DNA from: Flavihumibacter sp. UBA7668
GTDB taxonomy: Bacteria; Bacteroidota; Bacteroidia; Chitinophagales; Chitinophagaceae
DNA: 7,875 bases
Assembly (NCBI RefSeq): GCF_002483205.1
Contig: NZ_DLHM01000002.1
Location: 436,402-444,276, forward strand
Reading direction: 5' to 3'
The position numbers were made by a program, and so were the translations under genes. Shown here piece after piece: positions 1 to 6,125 of this stretch; positions within the stretch are counted from its first letter, which is position 1; every line of letters begins with the position of its first letter. Below the pieces are notes generated by a model. That model was given only the letters and a program-made list of their open reading frames with translations. It made no database searches and was not told the origin of the DNA.

Positions 1-338
1 GTATAGGTAGTACCGGGCTTAATCGGCTGTTGCGTAAGATAGGGTACACCATCTTCTTTATTGGGCAGGAATACGCCATGCCAGTGTAATGATGTACTTT
101 CCTTTAACAGGTTGTGTACTACAATTTCTGCAGTGTCTCCCTCGGTAAATGTAAGCGTGGGCATGGGTATTTGCCCGTTTACCGCAATCGCTCTCTTTTG
201 CTTTCCTGCATAGTTTACCAGGGTATCTTTTACATACAGCTCGTAATGCACTACCTTCTGTGCAAACAGGGTTTGCGTGCAAAGCAGTATCAGTACTGTT
301 TGCAGTATTTTTATGGGTATGTCTTTATATCTATTCAT
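1..338 (-). CDS. Multicopper oxidase, N-terminal part (runs off left edge)
   Basis: The first 112 residues of a secreted multicopper oxidase are visible; the rest lies beyond base 1. The ATG is at 338-336. Residues 1-26 form a signal peptide (hydrophobic ILQTVLILL core, likely cleavage after LFA). The first cupredoxin domain follows, with the family pattern AVNGQIPMPTLTFTEGD around residues 52-68 and the copper-ligand motif HWHG at 85-88, which in this family supplies type 2/type 3 copper ligands. By family knowledge such enzymes (CopA/CueO/laccase-like) oxidise Cu(I) or phenolics in the periplasm with O2 as acceptor. The start lies 12 bases after the stop of the heme protein gene, so it is probably the last visible gene of the same operon. 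The copper context favours a cuprous oxidase, but the other three copper motifs are outside the window, so the subtype is open. The family call is firm. Confidence 0.9.
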   Translation of the reverse strand, partial: MNRYKDIPIKILQTVLILLCTQTLFAQKVVHYELYVKDTLVNYAGKQKRAIAVNGQIPMPTLTFTEGDTAEIVVHNLLKESTSLHWHGVFLPNKEDGVPYLTQQPIKPGTTY

Positions 339-350
339 TATTTGAAAATT

Positions 351-806
351 TTATTTAATGCTGTCTTCCATTGTGCCAAACCAATTAACCAAAACCTGCT
401 TATCCTGCTGTGATAATACTGCGTTGCGATGAATCAACGTATATGACGACAACGGCATTTCCCCGTCCTTGACCTGACCCGCCATTGCCCTGAACTTATT
501 TCGCTGCTTGCGGGCTGAATACTCGCCAAAGGTGCTAAAGTTGAGTTCCTCTTTGCCTTTTTTGATATGCCGTGCCATATACCATGCCCCGGGCTGGATA
601 CGGCTATACCACGGATAGCGGGTATTGTTGCTATGACAGTCATAGCAGGATTGGGTAAGGATGGCCTTTACGTTTTGGGGTACGTTGTAAACCCTTTCAA
701 TATGAGAGGAGGTTACTTCATCCGACTGGTTTCTTAACGGCTGAAAAAACTGTATGCCGATTAAGATAACAGCCAACCCCAATATGATTTTCTTTTTTAA
801 GGACAT
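351..806 (-). CDS. Membrane-anchored c-type heme-binding domain protein
   Basis: This 151-residue protein matches the Bacteroidota heme-binding domain family (PF14376-like). Residues 7-24 are a hydrophobic N-terminal helix after MSLKKK, with no clear cleavage site, so an inner-membrane anchor with a periplasmic domain is likely. The c-type heme attachment motif CYDCH is at 54-58, followed by the family-typical NNTRYPWYS and later GEMPLSSYTLIH (115-125), in which Met117 could be the second axial iron ligand. The ATG is at 806-804 and the stop at 353-351. It sits 27 bases after the TRASH-like lipoprotein gene and 12 bases before the multicopper oxidase gene. Electron transfer linked to the oxidase is a reasonable guess from position only; no substrate is known for the family. 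Family identification is strong, physiological role unknown. Confidence 0.88.
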   Translation of the reverse strand: MSLKKKIILGLAVILIGIQFFQPLRNQSDEVTSSHIERVYNVPQNVKAILTQSCYDCHSNNTRYPWYSRIQPGAWYMARHIKKGKEELNFSTFGEYSARKQRNKFRAMAGQVKDGEMPLSSYTLIHRNAVLSQQDKQVLVNWFGTMEDSIK

Positions 807-833
807 AATATTGTGGCTTCATTTAAAATGTGA

Positions 834-1253
834 CTACTGTTTTTTAGAATAATTGTCGTAATTATCCTTACTCTCAAAGTAGGATACTTCGCCGTTGTTC
901 CCCGTAACGGCAATCACCGCTACAGCTTTATCCACTTGCTTGTGGGAATACGGGTCCGTTGCCACCCGAACGCTGGCATCTTTTGGAATGCGCTCTTTGC
1001 ACATTTCACAGCATCCGTAGTATGTTTTACCTTGAAATTTTACGTCAAACTGCTTTTTGCCCATATAGGCATCGTTGACCATGCAGACTTCATCTGAGGG
1101 GACCAATTCGCCTTTTTGGATATTATGTTCGTGGCCTGTTGCAACTGCCTCCGGGTGATGGTGTGTTGCTTCCGCCTTATCAGACCCTGCCTGCCCGCAA
1201 GCGGTGCATAGCAGGGTTAACAGGGAAAGCAAGCCGATTAATACTTTGCTCAT
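834..1253 (-). CDS. TRASH/YHS-like metal-binding lipoprotein
   Basis: This 139-residue lipoprotein has a signal peptide ending in the lipobox-like LCTAC (lipidated Cys19). A short His-rich stretch follows (HHHP at 31-34, HEH at 41-43). The core resembles a TRASH/YHS zinc-ribbon-like metal site: Cys57 (VCMVND), then about 23 residues to the Cys81-Cys82-x2-Cys85 cluster in YYGCCEMCKERI. A segment DPYSHKQVDKA (100-110) recalls the 'DP.sG..vd' pattern of YHS domains. TRASH domains are known to coordinate copper or other soft metals. Here the domain would face the periplasm or the outer membrane. The ATG is at 1253-1251 and the gene lies 32 bases after the DUF305 gene, in the same direction as its neighbours. 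No enzymatic residues are recognised; a metal-binding or sensing role is inferred from the Cys/His content and the operon. Confidence 0.8.
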   Translation of the reverse strand: MSKVLIGLLSLLTLLCTACGQAGSDKAEATHHHPEAVATGHEHNIQKGELVPSDEVCMVNDAYMGKKQFDVKFQGKTYYGCCEMCKERIPKDASVRVATDPYSHKQVDKAVAVIAVTGNNGEVSYFESKDNYDNYSKKQ

Positions 1254-1285
1254 GTTGAAATTATTTTTTGAATTTTATCATCATC

Positions 1286-1810
1286 CTATTTATCATTCTC
1301 AAACTCTTTTAGTTTGCGCTTCATCAGTTCAATTTCTTCTGCCTGAGTTTTAAGTATGTTTTTTTGCAACTGTATCAGTTCCGGGTCGGTCAGGTGTGCC
1401 TTTTCAGACATCAATATGGCTGCTGCGTGATGGGGTATCATACCCTTAGCAAACTGCTTGTCCCCGACATTGAGTTGTTCCCTGATACCAAACCATGAAA
1501 AAATGCCAACGGCGACTGAAATTATTGCTATCAACCAGTTCATCTTTCTGTTGGGGTACATCATTTTCATGATCAATAATTCTATAAGCAACATTGCCGA
1601 GGTCATCAGCAAGGTCATATACAAATTGTTGATATTGAGTAGAAGGTTCTGCCACCCGTCTATCATGGCGTACATGATAAAATACATAACTCCGAACATT
1701 GCGACAGCCATCACCGCAAAGTGTTTGTACATGCCAGAAGCATGTTTTGAATTGTGCACACCATGCGCTGAAGCATGGTGTGCATTGTGACTGTTTTCCA
1801 TATTTTCCAT
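1286..1810 (-). CDS. Three-TM DUF305 domain protein with His-rich N-terminus
   Basis: This 174-residue protein starts with a cytoplasmic-looking, His-rich tail (His at 8, 11, 12, 16, 19, 23 and 30). Three hydrophobic segments follow at about 31-50, 63-84 and 92-109. The C-terminal 60 residues carry the DUF305 signature MIPHHAAAILM (124-134) and a Lys/Glu-rich helix ending KTQAEEIELMKRKLKEF. DUF305 proteins are ferritin-like helical proteins often found beside copper-resistance genes; the paired histidines are the suspected metal ligands. Only one MIPHH unit is present and it is tethered to the membrane instead of being secreted freely. The ATG is at 1810-1808, 11 bases after the stop of the DUF3347 lipoprotein gene, so the two are almost certainly co-transcribed; an in-frame ATG three codons later is an alternative start. 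The stop is TAG at 1288-1286. Function beyond metal association is not known. Confidence 0.88.
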   Translation of the reverse strand: MENMENSHNAHHASAHGVHNSKHASGMYKHFAVMAVAMFGVMYFIMYAMIDGWQNLLLNINNLYMTLLMTSAMLLIELLIMKMMYPNRKMNWLIAIISVAVGIFSWFGIREQLNVGDKQFAKGMIPHHAAAILMSEKAHLTDPELIQLQKNILKTQAEEIELMKRKLKEFENDK

Positions 1811-1821
1811 ATAACTGATTT

Positions 1822-2478
1822 TTATTTGCTGTTAATTGTTTGCTGCACCTTACCGCAGGTCAGCATTTTCGAGCCATAATAAGGGTTTTTGATTTCCTTG
1901 TTTTCACTGAACCAAACCGCTCCCTTATTGTCGTTGAACATCGGGCAATGATCCTGATACAATGTTTGTGATGTACCAAACAAATCAATCAGGTCTTTCA
2001 AGTCTTCGCTAAGCGAGGATAAATGTTCGCGTTGGTGGTGGATGTTACCAACATTTTCCCCGATATGCTCCGCATGTTCTTTTGCATCATCCGCTATGTC
2101 CATGTATTGTTTATGCTTATCGGCAGGAATGGCTTTCATGTCTACCTGGTTCAAAGCAGCTAAGAGTTTTTTACCTGCTCCGGCAGCAGCTTTGTCATCG
2201 TCTGAAACGAGAGCATTCTTTAATGACAGGTAGCCGGTAATGATGGGCGCAATGGAAAATCCTTTGGCTGCGGCATTTACTGATTCGCCTGGCTGTTTAC
2301 CGTTTGATGTATCGATAGCGGCAGGGGCGGTTAAGGTATCATTTGATTGGGAAGTCGCCTGCCCGCCAGAAACGGCGGTGGTATCCGTTCCAGACTGGTT
2401 TTTGTTTGAAGACTCAGTACAGGATACTGCTACAAATGCTATAATAACTGCGAAGATTGATAATGCGAAATTTTTCAT
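1822..2478 (-). CDS. DUF3347 domain lipoprotein
   Basis: This 218-residue lipoprotein has a signal peptide ending AVSC (lipidated Cys20), then a low-complexity Ser/Thr/Gln/Asn linker to about residue 72. The DUF3347 domain follows: a helical region (about 75-165) and the family's C-terminal signature, HCPMF at 177-181, KGAVWFSE at 185-192, NPYYGSKMLTCG at 198-209. DUF3347 is commonly found next to, or fused to, CusB-type copper/silver efflux adaptors and HMA domains. The conserved His178/Cys179/Met180 and Met205/Cys208 are plausible soft-metal ligands. It is a paralogue of the C-terminal half of the protein encoded at 6126-7031, with about 23 of 39 identical residues over the signature. The ATG is at 2478-2476. 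This is the first gene of the downstream gene set, preceded by a 122-base gap. A periplasmic copper-binding role is inferred, not proven. Confidence 0.88.
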   Translation of the reverse strand: MKNFALSIFAVIIAFVAVSCTESSNKNQSGTDTTAVSGGQATSQSNDTLTAPAAIDTSNGKQPGESVNAAAKGFSIAPIITGYLSLKNALVSDDDKAAAGAGKKLLAALNQVDMKAIPADKHKQYMDIADDAKEHAEHIGENVGNIHHQREHLSSLSEDLKDLIDLFGTSQTLYQDHCPMFNDNKGAVWFSENKEIKNPYYGSKMLTCGKVQQTINSK

Positions 2479-2600
2479 TTTATTAATTTTTAAATTGAAT
2501 AAGTATTTTAAGTTAGGGTTACCACCGTACCATGCAGTACCGGCAACCGGTAAGAGTTATTGTTAGCGGTATAGATGATAGCATCTATGCCACCTTTCTT
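2479..2600 (-). other. 122-base intergenic gap with short dyads
   Basis: This is the only sizeable gap between the ATPase operon and the DUF3347-lipoprotein set. Directly after the propeller gene stop it contains a near-perfect dyad, GGTATAGATG (2568-2577) against CATCTATGCC (2582-2591) with a four-base loop and one mismatch. On the minus-strand RNA the mismatch is C opposite A, and no U-run follows, so it is not a textbook terminator. A second perfect dyad, TACCGG-CAA-CCGGTA, lies at 2538-2552. The 40 bases before the next ATG are AT-rich. No TAnnTTTG promoter element was found here, so I cannot say whether the downstream genes have their own promoter or are read through. Confidence 0.5.
2538..2552. 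repeat. Perfect short inverted repeat TACCGG/CCGGTA
   Basis: Six-base perfect arms, TACCGG and CCGGTA, are separated by CAA. In the minus-strand transcript this folds as a short GC-containing hairpin about 60 bases before the ATG of the DUF3347 lipoprotein gene. It could be an operator half-site pair or an RNA processing/stability hairpin; nothing in the sequence decides between these. Confidence 0.45.
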
Positions 2601-3659
2601 TTAAATTTTTATCACGAGGCCATTGGGCTTTTTACCAACGTTAAGCGTCTTTGTTACGGCATGTGATGATACGTTGATTACTGAAACCGTATTACTTTCC
2701 TGGTTGGTGACATAAGCGGTATTCCCGTCCTGTGTGAATACAATGGCGTGCGCCCCTGCACCGGTATTAAATACACCCGCGTGCATCCACATACTCATGG
2801 CATTGTCCCAAGTCCAGTAATGAACTTTCCCATTCATAGGGTCAGTTACCCATAGTTCATTTTTTGACGCGTTATGAGCGGCAAATCCGGGCATAAAACC
2901 TAAACTAACAGTTTCGCTTACCGTATTGGTCGCTACATCAATCACTGAAATGGTCTGTGAAGCCTCATTGTCCACATACATTTTGCCGTTACCTGCAGGC
3001 CAGGCTCCGACAGGATCATCGCCTACGGTCAGGGTAGCTACCACCGTTTTTGCAGAAGGACTGATCACTGAAACTGTACCACTGCCACCGTTGCACACGT
3101 AGGCTTTTGTGCCATCCATGCTAAAGGTTACTTCCGCCGGATCTTCACCTACAGAGATTGTATTTTTGACAGCATAGGTGGTGGCATCGTAAACCAACAC
3201 CTTTCCATCCATCGCCATTTGCGTTGTCCATATTTCTGTACCGTCCGGTGAATAAACGGCATTGTGGTTCATTGCCGGTGTTTCAATATCCTTTAAAATG
3301 GTTCCTTTCTTTGCATCCAGAATCAGGATACGCCCTTTCATACCTGCCATGCCGCCAGTATGGCCGGCACTCAAATCCATACCTGGTACGCCGATGGTTA
3401 AATGATCTTGATGGTTATAAATGTGATGCGGCCACATAATCATATTACCACCGGAGTTCATGATGTCAAAGGTTTCGCTCACGGTATTATCGCTTAGCTT
3501 GATAATTGAAACGGTGGCGCTTTCACCATTGACCACGTATGCTGCGGGGTAATCAATATTTTTGTCCATTGGCATATCTCCCTTGTCATCTTTGTTACAA
3601 GAGGACAAAGTGGTAAAGGAAACGGCAGCGATTGCTACTAAAAATGCTATGTTTTTCAT
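2601..3659 (-). CDS. YncE-like YVTN beta-propeller lipoprotein
   Basis: This 352-residue lipoprotein has a signal peptide ending LSSC (lipidated Cys21), then a Bacteroidota-style acidic start CNKDDKGD. The rest is a repeated beta-propeller of the YncE/YVTN type: strands AYVVN (40-44), AYVCN (186-190), MYVDN (227-231) and AYVTN (315-319), each followed by a TVSVI-type strand and a 'T.SVGEDP'-like turn. That suggests about seven blades. Between the first blades there is a Met/His-rich part (about 66-133) with NMIMWPHH, NHQDH, PGMDLSAGH and GGMAGM, which could bind copper. The ATG at 3659-3657 overlaps the ATPase TGA as ATGA, so translation is probably coupled. No catalytic residues can be assigned. 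Propellers of this kind often act as binding scaffolds; a metal-binding or partner-binding role outside the inner membrane is inferred from the operon. Confidence 0.87.
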   Translation of the reverse strand: MKNIAFLVAIAAVSFTTLSSCNKDDKGDMPMDKNIDYPAAYVVNGESATVSIIKLSDNTVSETFDIMNSGGNMIMWPHHIYNHQDHLTIGVPGMDLSAGHTGGMAGMKGRILILDAKKGTILKDIETPAMNHNAVYSPDGTEIWTTQMAMDGKVLVYDATTYAVKNTISVGEDPAEVTFSMDGTKAYVCNGGSGTVSVISPSAKTVVATLTVGDDPVGAWPAGNGKMYVDNEASQTISVIDVATNTVSETVSLGFMPGFAAHNASKNELWVTDPMNGKVHYWTWDNAMSMWMHAGVFNTGAGAHAIVFTQDGNTAYVTNQESNTVSVINVSSHAVTKTLNVGKKPNGLVIKI

Positions 3660-5788
3660 TTTAGATTTAAATTTTTGATTTTTAAGAAACTTGCGTTAAT
3701 GGCCACTACAATGGTGCTTACGCTCATCAGCACAGCACCCATAGCGGGACTTAAAATAAATTTTGGATAGAGGACACCTGCTGCAAGTGGAATTGCCACA
3801 ACGTTGTAACCCACCGCCCATATCAGGTTCTGCACCATTTTTTTGTAGGTGAGTTTACCGAAGTCAATCAGCTTAACTACATCCCTGGGATCACTGTCCA
3901 CCAATATGATGTCCGCTGTTTCGGCAGCCACATCCGTACCGGAACCGACGGCAATACCCACGTCTGCCTGCGCCAGTGCAGGCGCATCATTGACACCATC
4001 ACCTGTCATGGCAACCACTTCACCTTTATCCTGGAACTCTTTTACCTTTTCCTGCTTGTTATGGGGCAGCACATTTGCCAGATAACCGTCCATTCCTAAT
4101 TTTCCGGCCACCGCAGCAGCAATCCTGTCATTGTCCCCGGTGAGCAAAAAGGACTTAATACCCATTTTTTTGAGTTCATCAATTGCCTGTCCGGAACCCT
4201 CCCGGATGCTGTCTGCCAAAGTGATGATGCCGATTACCTGATTTTCGATGAGAACGAAGTTGACCGTTTCGGCTTCCTGGTTGATTTCTGCTGGAATTTC
4301 CGGTAAGGAAAGGCGGTTTTCTTTGAAATAATTTGGCCCCGCAGCTACTACATTTTTCCCTTTGACAACACCTTTAACACCGATGCCCTGCATATAGCTG
4401 AAGTTTTCAGACTTCCATAAGGCAAGGCCCTTTTCTTTTAATATAGCCATGATGCCTTTTGCGATATGGTGCTCCGAATTTTGCTGTACTGCGGCAGCAT
4501 ACTGGATCACTTCATCTGCCTTATACTCGTCCGTTAACGGGATCACCTTTTCCACTGCATGGGAACCTTTGGTGAGCGTTCCGGTTTTATCAAAAATGAT
4601 GGTAGATAGCTTCCGGGTTGTTTCAAATGCCGTCCGGTTGCGAATGAGCAGACCATTAGTCGCCGAAAGTGTGGTGGAAATGGCGACTACCAACGGGATA
4701 GCCACACCCAATGCGTGCGGGCAGGCGGTTACCATGACCGTAACCATCCTTTCAAGGGCAAAGGCAGTATCACCACTGCTGGCAAACCAATAAACGAATG
4801 TGCCTATGCCAACGGCAATGGCAATAAAGGTGAGCCATTTGGCTACCTTGTCAGCAAGGTTCTGCGTATTGGACTTAGTGGCCTGTGCCTCCTGTACCAG
4901 GTTAATCACCCGGTTCAGGTAGCTGTCTTTTCCTACTGCTGTTACCTTTACCTTCAACGCACCGTCGCCATTGATAGATCCTGCGATCACCTTACTGTTC
5001 GTTTCCTTTTTTACGGGAACACTTTCCCCGGTAAGCATACTTTCGTTGATGTAAGAAACGCCCTCCAGTACCAAGCCGTCGGCCGGAATTTTTTCCCCCG
5101 GTTTTATGATGACCGTTTCATTGCTTTGCAGCTCTTCGAGCTTTATTTTTACGGCTTCTCCGTTTCGTTCAACGGTGACATCGTTTGGCAGTAAGGCCAC
5201 CAGTGATTGTAATGCCCGGGAAGCAGCCATCTGGGAACGCATTTCCAGCCAATGCCCCAAAAGCATGATGTCGATAAGGGTTGCCAGTTCCCAAAAGAAA
5301 TCCATGCCCTGCAGGCCAAACACAACGGCCACCGAATAGATGTAGGCTACGGATATGGCGATGGCAACAAGTGTCATCATCCCTATGGCTTTTGCTTTCA
5401 TCTCGCCCATCATTCCCTTCAGGAATGGTAAGCCTCCATAGAGATAAATTGTGGTTCCGAGTGCCAGCAATACATATTTATCGCCGGTGAAAGCAAGGCT
5501 GAAACCCAACCATTGCTGTATCATATGTGATAACAGCAGGATAGGAACTGTAATGACCAGGCTTACCCAAAAGCGCTTCAGGAAATCCCCGGTATGGTGC
5601 CCTGCATGCTTATTAAAGCCCTCTTTTTCATGATCATGAGAAGAATGCTCAGCATGCCCATGTCCTGATGTATGCTTATGAGAAGCTGTTGTACTGCCAA
5701 CTGGCACCAATGTCATACCGCAGAGCGGGCATTTGCCCGGTTCGTCTTTTAGCACCTGCGGATGCATCGGACAAGTGTATTTATTCAT
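3656..5788 (-). CDS. copB: CopB-type P1B-3 copper/silver-exporting ATPase
   Basis: This 710-residue heavy-metal P-type ATPase couples ATP hydrolysis to metal export across the inner membrane. The N-terminus has a CPMHP metal-binding domain (Cys6, Cys20, Cys23; PGKCPLCGM) and a His-rich linker (37-65) in place of the usual HMA domain. Transmembrane helices begin near residue 70. The actuator motif TGES is at 253-256, the membrane metal site CPH at 356-358, the phosphorylation motif DKTGT at 400-404 (Asp400), and the hinge motif TGDGVND at 595-601. N-x6-YN-x4-P at 654-667 and MSVST at 688-692 match the P1B-3 signature, a class described for Cu(II)/Cu(I)/Ag(I). The nucleotide-domain 'SEHP' motif reads SEHHIA (438-443): the His is kept and Pro is replaced by His. 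The ATG at 5788-5786 lies 11 bases after the preceding gene and the TGA overlaps the propeller gene. Length is normal and the gene looks intact. Confidence 0.95.
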   Translation of the reverse strand: MNKYTCPMHPQVLKDEPGKCPLCGMTLVPVGSTTASHKHTSGHGHAEHSSHDHEKEGFNKHAGHHTGDFLKRFWVSLVITVPILLLSHMIQQWLGFSLAFTGDKYVLLALGTTIYLYGGLPFLKGMMGEMKAKAIGMMTLVAIAISVAYIYSVAVVFGLQGMDFFWELATLIDIMLLGHWLEMRSQMAASRALQSLVALLPNDVTVERNGEAVKIKLEELQSNETVIIKPGEKIPADGLVLEGVSYINESMLTGESVPVKKETNSKVIAGSINGDGALKVKVTAVGKDSYLNRVINLVQEAQATKSNTQNLADKVAKWLTFIAIAVGIGTFVYWFASSGDTAFALERMVTVMVTACPHALGVAIPLVVAISTTLSATNGLLIRNRTAFETTRKLSTIIFDKTGTLTKGSHAVEKVIPLTDEYKADEVIQYAAAVQQNSEHHIAKGIMAILKEKGLALWKSENFSYMQGIGVKGVVKGKNVVAAGPNYFKENRLSLPEIPAEINQEAETVNFVLIENQVIGIITLADSIREGSGQAIDELKKMGIKSFLLTGDNDRIAAAVAGKLGMDGYLANVLPHNKQEKVKEFQDKGEVVAMTGDGVNDAPALAQADVGIAVGSGTDVAAETADIILVDSDPRDVVKLIDFGKLTYKKMVQNLIWAVGYNVVAIPLAAGVLYPKFILSPAMGAVLMSVSTIVVAINASFLKIKNLNLK

Positions 5789-5799
5789 AACAAGGGGGG

Positions 5800-6111
5800 T
5801 TAAAATTTATGTGCATTTAATTTTTTTGCCATCTCATGGGTCATCACACCGGCATAAGTACCATAGGCATCAACAAGTACCCCTTTGTTCTTACCGTCAT
5901 TGGACGATATCGCGTACACAACTGCATTGTTATCAGGACTGCTGTCGAGGCTTTCAAACCTATGTGTTTCCGTTACCGTAAAATCCTCCGGTTTTAGCTT
6001 CAGGCTCCTTGATGCACAGTACAGGCAGTCCGGTAAAAGACTAAAGTCCATACTGTACCCACGTTGTCTCAGTTCTTTGAGCGCCTGCACCATGTCATCG
6101 TACTGTACCAT
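5800..6111 (-). CDS. Small conserved Bacteroidota protein, often misnamed PRPP synthetase
   Basis: This 103-residue soluble protein has no signal peptide or membrane segment. It resembles a family frequent in Bacteroidota that databases often label 'phosphoribosylpyrophosphate synthetase', but it is about one third of a real PRPP synthetase and lacks that enzyme's PRPP-binding loop. Visible features are an N-terminal helix with RQRGYSMDF (15-23), a CLYC pair (Cys29, Cys32) that could bind metal, and the conserved-looking blocks FTVTETHRFE (44-53), NNAVVYAISS (61-70) and KGVLVDAYGTYAG (76-88). The ATG is at 6111-6109, 14 bases after the stop of the HMA-DUF3347 gene; the next gene starts 11 bases downstream, so it is co-transcribed with the copper ATPase. 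Function is unknown. Its position makes a cytosolic role alongside the exporter possible, but this is inference only. Confidence 0.82.
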   Translation of the reverse strand: MVQYDDMVQALKELRQRGYSMDFSLLPDCLYCASRSLKLKPEDFTVTETHRFESLDSSPDNNAVVYAISSNDGKNKGVLVDAYGTYAGVMTHEMAKKLNAHKF

Positions 6112-6125
6112 AGCGTTCAGATCTG

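Noticed and set aside
58..282. Minus-strand 74-codon frame
   Set aside because: It overlaps the multicopper oxidase reading frame, whose signal peptide and HWHG motif are clear; this is an alternative frame without support.
2568..2591. Intrinsic terminator for the propeller gene
   Set aside because: The dyad is there, but on the minus-strand RNA it contains a C/A mismatch and is not followed by a U-run, so a terminator call is not supported.
4715..5194. Plus-strand 159-codon open frame
   Set aside because: It lies wholly antisense to the well-supported ATPase gene, has no recognisable domain or start context, and is explained as a shadow frame.
5800..6111. Annotation as phosphoribosylpyrophosphate synthetase
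   Set aside because: The protein has 103 residues against about 300 for the enzyme and shows no PRPP-binding loop or ATP-binding motif.
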